This document shows positions 42,185 through 48,942 of a stretch of 64,000 bases of DNA, one piece after another. Source of the DNA: JBCCFK01 sp965262315 (lineage in GTDB: Bacteria; Actinomycetota; Acidimicrobiia; Acidimicrobiales; UBA8592); contig CBDHFJ010000023.1 of NCBI GenBank assembly GCA_965262315.1, positions 1-64,000 on the forward strand. Reading direction: 5' to 3'. The notes under the pieces were generated by a model that was not told the DNA's origin, ran no database searches, and saw only the letters and a program-made list of their open reading frames with translations. Both the position numbers and the translations under genes were made by a program. Every line of letters begins with the position of its first letter. Within the stretch, counting starts at the first letter, position 1.

Positions 42185-44986
42185 TTGCCAGCCAAAGTAC
42201 GGGTCTATGAGCTCGCCCGAGAGCTCGGACTGACGAACAAGGAAACGCTCGATCTCTGCGATGACCTCGGCATCGGAGTGAAGAGCCATTCGTCGAGCAT
42301 CGTGGATGCTCAGGCGGACCGCGTCCGGCGCAAGGCCGAGCGCGAGGGGCTGATCCGCGACGAACAGCCCGAGGAGCCGAAGAAGGCGCCGGCCAAGAAG
42401 AAGTCCTCCAAGAAGGCATCGGCTGAGCCGGCGGAGGCCGCCGAAGCACCGGCAGCCGATGAGCCCGCGCCCGCAGATGAGCCCGCGCCGGCTCCCGTGG
42501 CAGCCGATGAGCCCGCGCCGGCCGACGAGCCGGCCCCGGTCGAAGAGCCCGCGCCGGCTCCGGTGGCGGCCGACGAGCCCGCGCCGGCCCCCGTGGCCGA
42601 CGATCCCGCGCCGGTCGAGGACACCCCGACCCCGCCTCCGGCGCCGCCCAAGCCGTCCCGAGTGGTGACGTCCAGCGGAAGCGCTCGGCCACCACGTCCG
42701 GTCGACCCGCCTCCGGCGCCGCCCACCCCGCCGCCCAGTGCGCCCCGCACCGAGACCCGGGCGCCGAGCCGCCCGGCCGATGCGCCGACGCCGGCGGCAT
42801 CGCTCGACGCGCCGCCCACACCTCGCGGTGCGCCGCCGCGTTCCGCGTCCGGCAAGCCGATTCCACCTCCCCCCGGTCCGCCGCGCTCGGCGTCCGGCAA
42901 GCCGATTCCACCTCCCCCCGGCCGTGGCGGTCGCGGTCCCGCGCCAGCGCAGGGCCGCCCCGGCGGCGGCAACCGTCCCGGTGGTGGCGGTGGCGGTGGC
43001 TTCAACCGTGGTCCCGCCGGGGGTCCCGGTGGTGGTGGCGGAGGTCCCGGTGGTGGACCTCGCCCCGGTGGTGGTCCCCCCGGACGAGGTGGCCCCCAGC
43101 GGCCGCAGCGTCGGCGCAAGAGCAGGCGTCGTCGTCGCCAGGAAGAGCTCCAGCCGATGGACGCGCCGTCCTACACCCCCGAGGACGCTCCGGTCCCCGA
43201 GGGTGAGGTCGTGGTCGAGCGCGCCTCGACGCCGCTCGACGTCGGTCCCAAGTTCAACCGGACCGTTGCCGATGTCGTGAAGTTCCTCATGGAGAACGGC
43301 GAGATGGTCACGGCCACCCAGTCGCTCTCCGACGAGATGATCGAGCTGTTCGCCGCCGAGATCGGTGCCGAGGTCCGCCTCGTCAATCCCGGCGAAGAGC
43401 AGGAACTCGAGCTGATGAAGAAGCTCGATGTCGACGACGAGATCGAGGTCGACGACGACACGCCTGGTCGCCCGCCCGTGATCACGGTGATGGGTCACGT
43501 CGACCACGGCAAGACGAAGCTGCTCGACCAGATCCGCAACGCCAACGTCGTCGATGGAGAGGCCGGCGGGATCACCCAGCACATCGGTGCGTACCAGGCC
43601 GAGGTCGATGGCGATCTGCTCACCTTCCTCGACACCCCGGGCCACGAGGCCTTCACCGCCATGCGCGCTCGCGGTGCGAACTCGACCGACATCGTCATCC
43701 TGGTCGTGGCTGCCGACGACGGCTTCATGCCCCAGACCGAGGAGGCGCTGAGCCACGCTCGCGCCGCCGAGGTGCCCATCGTGGTCGCGATCAACAAGAT
43801 CGACCGTGACAACGCGGACGTGCAGCGAGTGATGAGCCAGCTCGCCGAACGTGAGCTCGTGCCCGAGTCCTGGGGCGGCGACACGATCGTCAACGAGATC
43901 TCGGCGTTGCAGAACGTCGGCATCGACGAGCTGCTCGAGAGCTTGCTGCTGGTGGCGGAGGTCGAAGACCTCCGAGCGTCGCCCGAGGGGCGTGCCCAGG
44001 GTTCGGTGCTCGAAGCACATCTGGACATCGGTCGTGGGCCTGTGGCCACCGTGCTGGTCCAGCACGGCACCCTCAAGGTCGGCGATCCGATGGTCGCCGG
44101 TCCGGCGTGGGGTCGCGTGCGTGCCCTGATCAACGACAAGGGCGAGCAGGTCAAGGAGGCCGGGCCGTCGGTGCCGGTCCAGGTCCTGGGCCTCTCCGAC
44201 GTCGCCAACGCCGGCGATCAGTTCGTCGTGGCACCGGACGAGAAGACCGCTCGTGACGTCGCCGACACCCGTGAGCACTACACCCGTGTGGCCTCGCTGG
44301 GTCGCGATGCCGCCGCCACCGCTGGCGGTGCGAAGCTCGAGGACATCTTCAGCGCCATCAAGGCCGGTGAGGCCGCGACGCTGAACCTGATCGTCAAGGC
44401 CGACGTGAACGGCTCGCTCGAGGCGGTCACCGACAGCCTGAAGAAGCTCGAAACCGAGGACGTGAAGCTCTCGTTCGTCCACCGCGGCGTCGGTGGCGTG
44501 ACCGAGAACGACGTCCAGCTCGCCGCTGCCGCGAACGCCACGATCCTGGGCTTCAACGTCCGGCCGGATCGCAAGGCCCGTGAACTCGCCGAGCAGGAAC
44601 ACGTCGAGGTTCGCAACTACGAGATCATCTACAAGCTGCTCGAGGACATCGAGGCTGCCATGGTCGGCATGCTCGCCCCCGAGTTCGAAGAGGTGGTCAC
44701 CGGCGACGCCGAGGTGCGCGAGATCTTCCGCGTGCCGCGTATCGGTGCCATCGCCGGCTGCTACGTGCTCAACGGTCAGATCACCCGTGGATCGAAGGTT
44801 CGCTTCCTCCGGGAAGGCGTCATCATCTGGAAGGGCGAGATCTCGTCGCTCAAGCGCTTCAAGGACGACGTCCGAGAGGTCGCAGCGGGGTACGAGTGCG
44901 GCATCGGCCTCTCCGACTTCCAGGATCTCAAGCCCGGCGACATCATCGAGACCTTCGACGAGGTCGAGCTCGAGCGGGCACTCTGA
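42185..44986 (+). CDS. infB: Translation initiation factor IF-2
   Basis: A 933-residue protein. The N-terminal IF2_N domain (KVRVYELARELGLTNKETLD) is followed by a ~270-residue disordered linker rich in Pro/Ala/Glu, then Gly/Pro/Arg. The GTPase domain has G1 GHVDHGKTKLLDQI, G3 DTPGHEAF and G4 NKID, with domains 2-4 following to the end. The start is TTG at 42185 (PAKVRVYE); no better in-frame start keeps the conserved N-terminus. The long linker is usual for high-GC actinobacteria. Confidence 0.97.
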   Translation: MPAKVRVYELARELGLTNKETLDLCDDLGIGVKSHSSSIVDAQADRVRRKAEREGLIRDEQPEEPKKAPAKKKSSKKASAEPAEAAEAPAADEPAPADEPAPAPVAADEPAPADEPAPVEEPAPAPVAADEPAPAPVADDPAPVEDTPTPPPAPPKPSRVVTSSGSARPPRPVDPPPAPPTPPPSAPRTETRAPSRPADAPTPAASLDAPPTPRGAPPRSASGKPIPPPPGPPRSASGKPIPPPPGRGGRGPAPAQGRPGGGNRPGGGGGGGFNRGPAGGPGGGGGGPGGGPRPGGGPPGRGGPQRPQRRRKSRRRRRQEELQPMDAPSYTPEDAPVPEGEVVVERASTPLDVGPKFNRTVADVVKFLMENGEMVTATQSLSDEMIELFAAEIGAEVRLVNPGEEQELELMKKLDVDDEIEVDDDTPGRPPVITVMGHVDHGKTKLLDQIRNANVVDGEAGGITQHIGAYQAEVDGDLLTFLDTPGHEAFTAMRARGANSTDIVILVVAADDGFMPQTEEALSHARAAEVPIVVAINKIDRDNADVQRVMSQLAERELVPESWGGDTIVNEISALQNVGIDELLESLLLVAEVEDLRASPEGRAQGSVLEAHLDIGRGPVATVLVQHGTLKVGDPMVAGPAWGRVRALINDKGEQVKEAGPSVPVQVLGLSDVANAGDQFVVAPDEKTARDVADTREHYTRVASLGRDAAATAGGAKLEDIFSAIKAGEAATLNLIVKADVNGSLEAVTDSLKKLETEDVKLSFVHRGVGGVTENDVQLAAAANATILGFNVRPDRKARELAEQEHVEVRNYEIIYKLLEDIEAAMVGMLAPEFEEVVTGDAEVREIFRVPRIGAIAGCYVLNGQITRGSKVRFLREGVIIWKGEISSLKRFKDDVREVAAGYECGIGLSDFQDLKPGDIIETFDEVELERAL
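42845..42921 (+). repeat. Direct 32-bp repeat (period 45) in the IF-2 linker
   Basis: Two identical 32-bp copies (42845-42876 and 42890-42921) encode SASGKPIPPPPG, with a 13-bp spacer between them. They look like a recent in-frame duplication in the disordered linker. Confidence 0.85.
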
Positions 44987-44989
44987 CCT

Positions 44990-45015
44990 CTGTGCGGCGA
45001 TCATCCGCCGCACAG
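44990..45015 (+). terminator. Stem-loop after infB
   Basis: CTGTGCGGCG / CGCCGCACAG form a 10-bp perfect stem with a 6-nt loop, starting 4 nt after the infB stop. No T-run. It marks the end of the rimP-infB unit. Confidence 0.5.
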
Positions 45016-45108
45016 GTCCTCGGAATCCCTCGACGCAGGGGCGGCTCTGCCGCGCCCGCGAGCAGCTCGAGGACCTGTCCGAGCGCTGGCGCGACACCGA
45101 GACTTCTG

Positions 45109-45114
45109 TAGCCT
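45109..45114 (+). promoter_or_regulatory. -10 box (TAGCCT), probable leaderless start of the DUF503 gene
   Basis: TAGCCT ends 8 nt before the ATG at 45123, with no ribosome binding site. Confidence 0.5.
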
Positions 45115-45122
45115 CCCCTGCC

Positions 45123-45416
45123 ATGTACGTGATGGCGATGCGGTTGGAGTTGCGGTTCCCCGGCGCGCAGTCGTTGAAGGAGAAGCGGGCGCTGCTGCGT
45201 CCGGTGCTCGACGGCGGCCGCCACCGATTCCCGGTGGCGATGGCCGAGGTCGATCATCAGGACTCATGGCAGCGAGCCGCGGTCGGTGTCGCCGCCGTGT
45301 CGTCCACCGCGACGAAGGCCGCGCAGGTGCTCGATGACGTCGAGCGGTTCGTGTGGACGTTGCCTGACCTCGAGGTGCTCGACGCCGATCGCGAGTGGGT
45401 GGAGATGGATCGGTGA
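45123..45416 (+). CDS. DUF503/YlxP-family protein
   Basis: A 97-residue protein with the family pattern MRLELRFPGAQSLKEKRALL, a DHQDSWQRAAVGVAAVSS core and a final DDVERFVWTLPDLEVLD. YlxP proteins commonly lie between infB and rbfA; their function is unknown. The stop overlaps the next GTG by 4 nt. Confidence 0.9.
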   Translation: MYVMAMRLELRFPGAQSLKEKRALLRPVLDGGRHRFPVAMAEVDHQDSWQRAAVGVAAVSSTATKAAQVLDDVERFVWTLPDLEVLDADREWVEMDR

Positions 45417-45814
45417 GGGACGCGGTCGACGTCGACGGAGCGGTCGCCGTGGGTCCTTACAGCCACGCGGTGCGTTCGAACGGGCATCTCTTCTGTGCTG
45501 GTCAAACGCCGCTCGACCCCGAGACGGGCGAGTTGGTCGGCGGGGGCGTGGCCGCACAGACGCGGCAGTGTGTGGCCAACCTGTTCGCCGTGCTCGCGGC
45601 GGCAGGGCTCGGTGCCGAGGACGTCGTCAAGTGCAACGTGTACCTGACTGACATGGATGACTTCGCCGAGATGAACGCGGCGTACGAGACCCTGTTCACC
45701 GCGCCGTTCCCCGCTCGGACAACGGTCGCGGTGGCCGGTCTGCCGCTGGGCGCCGCCGTCGAGATCGAGCTGGTGGCTGCGCTGCCTGCCGGCGGTGCCC
45801 GGGTCGAGGGATAG
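45413..45814 (+). CDS. RidA-family (YjgF/YER057c/UK114) protein
   Basis: A 133-residue protein: GPYSHAVRSNGHLFCAGQTP, LDPETGELVGG, TRQCVANLFAVLAAAG and PARTTVAVAGLPLGAAVEIE, where the Arg of ART is the position that binds substrate carboxylate in imine deaminases. It hydrolyses reactive 2-aminoacrylate-type imines if it is a true RidA. It overlaps the DUF503 gene by 4 nt; insertion between ylxP and rbfA is not the common order. Confidence 0.88.
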   Translation: MRDAVDVDGAVAVGPYSHAVRSNGHLFCAGQTPLDPETGELVGGGVAAQTRQCVANLFAVLAAAGLGAEDVVKCNVYLTDMDDFAEMNAAYETLFTAPFPARTTVAVAGLPLGAAVEIELVAALPAGGARVEG

Positions 45815-45817
45815 CCT
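45812..45817 (+). promoter_or_regulatory. -10 box (TAGCCT) for rbfA, probable leaderless start
   Basis: TAGCCT lies 6 nt before the rbfA ATG; its TAG is also the RidA stop codon. There is no ribosome binding site. Confidence 0.5.
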
Positions 45818-45823
45818 GCACGC

Positions 45824-46198
45824 ATGGCCAAGCGACGTCGCAACGCCCCTCGTGACTACCCCCGGACCGCACGGCTCAACGAGCTGCTGCGCGAGATCAT
45901 CGCGTCCCAGATCGATCGGATCGACGACGACCGGATGGGCTGGGTCAGCGTGTCCGGCGTGGACGTCGACACCGAACTCACGCTGGCGAGGGTCTACCTG
46001 TCGTCGCTCGAGGACGACATGACCGGAAGCGTCGAGGTGCTCGAGGAGCACCGGGGTGCGATCAAGAAGGCGATCGGCGACCAGGCCCGACTGCGTCGTG
46101 TGCCCGATCTGCTCTTCATCACCGATCCCGCGATCCAGAGTGGCGGGCGGGTCGAGGAGATCCTGTCCGAGCTCCGGGACACCGGCGAGCTGGAGTGA
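45824..46198 (+). CDS. rbfA: Ribosome-binding factor A
   Basis: A 124-residue KH-like protein: RTARLNELLREIIASQIDRI, GVDVDTELTLARVYLSSL and RLRRVPDLLFITDPAI. It acts late in 30S maturation near the 16S 5' helix. Its stop overlaps truB (GTGA). Confidence 0.95.
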   Translation: MAKRRRNAPRDYPRTARLNELLREIIASQIDRIDDDRMGWVSVSGVDVDTELTLARVYLSSLEDDMTGSVEVLEEHRGAIKKAIGDQARLRRVPDLLFITDPAIQSGGRVEEILSELRDTGELE

Positions 46199-47085
46199 GC
46201 GGCAAGGCCAGGGACAGCGGACCCGACGGCTTCGCCGTCGTCGACAAGGAAGCCGGTTGGACCAGCCACGACGTGGTGGCGAAGGCACGAGGGATCCTCG
46301 GGACGCGCAAGGTCGGGCACTCGGGCACGCTCGATCCTCCGGCCACCGGGGTCCTGGTCCTCGGCGTCGGTCGGGGCACGCGGCTGTTGCGTTTCATCAC
46401 CGAGTTGCCCAAGACCTACGTGGCCACGTTCCGGCTCGGCGTCGAGACGTCGACCCTCGACGCCGACGGCGACGTCACCGCCACCCACGACATGGGAGTG
46501 GTCGACCTCCAGGCGGTCAGGACGGCCGCGGCCTCGTTCGTCGGCCGTATCGAGCAGATCCCGCCGATGGTCTCGGCGGTCAAGGTCGACGGCAAGCGCC
46601 TCCACGAGTTGGCTCGCGAGGGCAAGGAGGTCGAGCGCACACCTCGGCCGGTCACGATCCACGCCCTCGACATCGAGGCCACCGACGACGCCGAGGTGTT
46701 CGAGATGACCGTGACCTGCTCGTCGGGAACCTACGTCCGCACCCTGGCCGCCGACATCGGCGTCGCGCTCGGCGGGGGAGCCCACGTGGTGACGCTGCGC
46801 CGCACCGCGATCGGGAGCTTTCACGAGTCATCCGCGTCGCCGCTCGAGTCGGTGGGCCTGATCTCGATGGCCGAGGGACTGCGCGATCGAGCCAGCGTCA
46901 CGGTGGAAGGCGATGTTCTGGTCGACGTCCGGATCGGCAAGGTGCTCGAGCGCGAACGCCTCGCTGTGGACGGTGACGGGCCCTGGGCGGTCCTCGACCC
47001 CGACGGCGCGTTGCTGGCGGTCTATGAACCGCATCGGGGATCGACGGTCAAGCCGACGGTCGTCGTCGCCCCCGCCGCGACCTGA
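46195..47085 (+). CDS. truB: tRNA pseudouridine(55) synthase
   Basis: A 296-residue protein: GFAVVDKEAGWTSHDVVAKA, KVGHSGTLDPPATGVLVLGV (catalytic Asp in GTLDP), YVATFRLGVETST, IPPMVSAVKVDGKRLHELAR and SSGTYVRTLAADIG. It makes pseudouridine at position 55 of tRNAs. The GTG start overlaps rbfA by 4 nt. Confidence 0.96.
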   Translation: MSGKARDSGPDGFAVVDKEAGWTSHDVVAKARGILGTRKVGHSGTLDPPATGVLVLGVGRGTRLLRFITELPKTYVATFRLGVETSTLDADGDVTATHDMGVVDLQAVRTAAASFVGRIEQIPPMVSAVKVDGKRLHELAREGKEVERTPRPVTIHALDIEATDDAEVFEMTVTCSSGTYVRTLAADIGVALGGGAHVVTLRRTAIGSFHESSASPLESVGLISMAEGLRDRASVTVEGDVLVDVRIGKVLERERLAVDGDGPWAVLDPDGALLAVYEPHRGSTVKPTVVVAPAAT

Positions 47086-47126
47086 GTCGCCCGTCTCCGA
47101 TTCACGGAGACGGGGGTTGGTGCCGA

Positions 47127-47132
47127 TAGCTT
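47127..47132 (+). promoter_or_regulatory. -10 box (TAGCTT) for ribF, probable leaderless start
   Basis: TAGCTT ends 7 nt before the ribF ATG, with no ribosome binding site. TTCACG about 20 nt upstream is a poor -35. Confidence 0.45.
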
Positions 47133-47139
47133 CGTTGCA

Positions 47140-48093
47140 ATGGCCATGCAGCTGATCCACGACGGGCAGACGGTCCCGGACGACATCGCCGGGACGGCGG
47201 TCAGCATCGGGGTGTACGACGGCGTCCATCTGGGACACCGCACCCTGTTGCAGACCCTGCGGACCCGCGCCGAAGCCGACGGTCTGGCGACGGCGGTCGT
47301 GACCTTCGATCAACACCCGGCGCTCGTCACCCGCCCCGCCAACGCGCCGAAGCTGCTGACCACGTTGGATCAGAAGCTGGAACTGCTCGACGAGGTCGGC
47401 GTCGACTACGTGTATCTCGTCCAGTTCGACGAGGAACGAGCCAAGACGGCCGCCGCGGACTTCTTCCAGCAGGTCTTCCTCGACGGAGTCCGCGCCAAGG
47501 CCATCGTCGTCGGTGAGGACTTCCATTTCGGTCGCGACCGCGAGGGCAACGTGGACTCGCTGCGCTCGGCCGGGGCGCCCCACGGCATCGATGTGACCGG
47601 CCTCGAGCTGGTGAAGGTCGCCGATGACGCGCCGGAGCCCGTCTCGTCGACCGCCATCCGTCGCAAGCTCGCCGGGGGCGACATCCGGGCCACCAACGCC
47701 ATGCTGGGGCGTCGCTTCGAGATCCGAGGACCCGTGATCCAGGGTGATCAGCGGGGCCGGACCATCGGCTTCCCCACGGCGAACGTCCCGGTGCCCAAGC
47801 ACATGGCCTGGCCGGCTGACGCCGTGTACGCGGGCTGGTACATCCGTCCCGACGGCCAGCGGCACATGGCCGCCATCAACATCGGCCGACGCCCCACGTT
47901 CTACGAGCACGCCGAGCAGTCCCTGCTCGAGGCGCACGTCATCGACTTCGACGGGGACCTCTACGGCGAGGAGGCCCGGGTGCAGTTCGAGTGCTTCCTT
48001 CGCAGCGAGCAACGCTTCGACGGCATCGATGCCCTGGCCACTCAGCTCAAGCAGGACATCGACAAGGCCCGCACGATTCTCGCCGAGAGCTGA
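47140..48093 (+). CDS. ribF: Bifunctional riboflavin kinase / FAD synthetase
   Basis: A 317-residue protein. The N-terminal nucleotidyltransferase half has VSIGVYDGVHLGHRTLLQTL, VGEDFHFGRDREGN and SSTAIRRKLAGGD; the C-terminal flavokinase half has RGRTIGFPTANVPVP and AAINIGRRPTFYEH. It makes FMN and FAD from riboflavin, relevant to the flavoprotein at 11230-12786. Its position after truB is conserved. Confidence 0.96.
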   Translation: MAMQLIHDGQTVPDDIAGTAVSIGVYDGVHLGHRTLLQTLRTRAEADGLATAVVTFDQHPALVTRPANAPKLLTTLDQKLELLDEVGVDYVYLVQFDEERAKTAAADFFQQVFLDGVRAKAIVVGEDFHFGRDREGNVDSLRSAGAPHGIDVTGLELVKVADDAPEPVSSTAIRRKLAGGDIRATNAMLGRRFEIRGPVIQGDQRGRTIGFPTANVPVPKHMAWPADAVYAGWYIRPDGQRHMAAINIGRRPTFYEHAEQSLLEAHVIDFDGDLYGEEARVQFECFLRSEQRFDGIDALATQLKQDIDKARTILAES

Positions 48094-48141
48094 GCGGCGG
48101 GCGCACGCCCCGTCCCGGGCGGTTTCGCGCACAGATCTCGC

Positions 48142-48147
48142 TAGCCT
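48142..48147 (+). promoter_or_regulatory. Putative -10 box (TAGCCT) upstream of rpsO
   Basis: TAGCCT is 167 nt before the rpsO start; transcription from here would give a leader of about 160 nt, consistent with S15 feedback control. Confidence 0.4.
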
Positions 48148-48154
48148 CCCTGAA

Positions 48155-48170
48155 GGCCCATTCGTGGGCC
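48155..48170 (+). promoter_or_regulatory. UUCG hairpin at the 5' end of the rpsO leader
   Basis: GGCCCA-TTCG-TGGGCC is a perfect 6-bp stem with a UUCG tetraloop, close to the predicted transcription start. It may stabilise the transcript or form part of an S15-binding leader. Confidence 0.4.
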
Positions 48171-48314
48171 GCTACCCGGGAACCCGACGAGTACGGGGAC
48201 CGCAGCGGGCCTGGCCCGATGTGCTTCCTCGAAGAGCTCGACGTGTTCTCAGGCTCCAGGTCTCGCACGGTCGAACCACGGAGCTGGGTCAGGACACCCG
48301 AGCAAGGAATGAAC

Positions 48315-48584
48315 ATGGCAGCGAACCTCCCGCCGAAGGCAGACACGATCGCCGACAACCGACTGCACGAGAGCGACACTGGCTCTCCTGAGGTGCAGAT
48401 CGCGCTGTTGACCGATCGCATCAACCACCTCACCGAGCATCTGAAGGTCCACAAGAAGGACCATCACAGCCGGCGAGGTCTGCTCATGTTGGTGGGTCGG
48501 CGTCGCCGGATGCTGGACTACGTCGCCGAGAACGACGTCGAACGGTATCGAGCCATCATCGCCAAGCTCGGGCTCCGCAGGTAG
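48315..48584 (+). CDS. rpsO: 30S ribosomal protein S15
   Basis: An 89-residue protein: SDTGSPEVQIALLTDRINHL, THL-type HLKVHKKDHHSRRGLLMLVG and RRRRMLDYVAENDVERYRA. The ATG at 48315 gives the exact family length and has AAGGA 8-12 nt upstream; an ATG two codons earlier is possible. It binds 16S rRNA and usually represses its own leader. Confidence 0.96.
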   Translation: MAANLPPKADTIADNRLHESDTGSPEVQIALLTDRINHLTEHLKVHKKDHHSRRGLLMLVGRRRRMLDYVAENDVERYRAIIAKLGLRR

Positions 48585-48603
48585 CACAATACAGATCATC
48601 CGA

Positions 48604-48625
48604 CGAGCGGCCTTCGGGCCGCTCG
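48604..48625 (+). terminator. UUCG stem-loop after rpsO
   Basis: CGAGCGGCC-TTCG-GGCCGCTCG is a perfect 9-bp stem with a UUCG loop 19 nt after rpsO. No T-run follows, so it may be a 3'-end stabiliser or processing site as much as a terminator. Confidence 0.55.
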
Positions 48626-48942
48626 GCTGGTTCTCGGGGTCGAAACCGGGCGCCAGGGGGCTCGACAGGGTCCCGATTCACGGATCGAAATCCCAATCAA
48701 ATGAGCCCGGCGTGCCGATGGGTACGGACGAGTTCCCCGAGAAAACTGCATACCAATCTCCGTGTACGGCGGCAGGAGCTGCCAGTTGAAGATCCCTGGG
48801 CATCGTCGGGGGCTCTCCAACTGGGAAGTTGCTGCTCCGGCATCGAGTGCCCGTTCAGCGGAAGGTCCGCGCGGGTGAAGCACTGGAGCGTTGGCCCTCA
48901 CCCGAGTCGGGGAGGCGCGGCGCTCCGGAAGGAGAAAGCAAC
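48626..48942 (+). other. Gene-free rpsO-pnp region (pnp leader)
   Basis: No credible gene is seen in these 317 nt. The inverted repeat CCAGTTG (48782-48788) / CAACTGG (48818-48824) could fold into a leader hairpin with a 29-nt loop, and GGAAGGAG precedes the pnp ATG. In other bacteria the pnp leader is an autoregulated, RNase III-processed hairpin; whether this is equivalent is unknown. Confidence 0.4.

Noticed and set aside
42017..45124. Minus-strand open frame of about 1035 codons
   Set aside because: Antisense of infB; the Gly/Thr/Arg-rich stretches mirror the IF-2 linker.
48596..48901. Minus-strand frame of about 100 codons in the rpsO-pnp gap
   Set aside because: No recognisable motif or ribosome binding site; it overlaps the rpsO stem-loop and the pnp leader.
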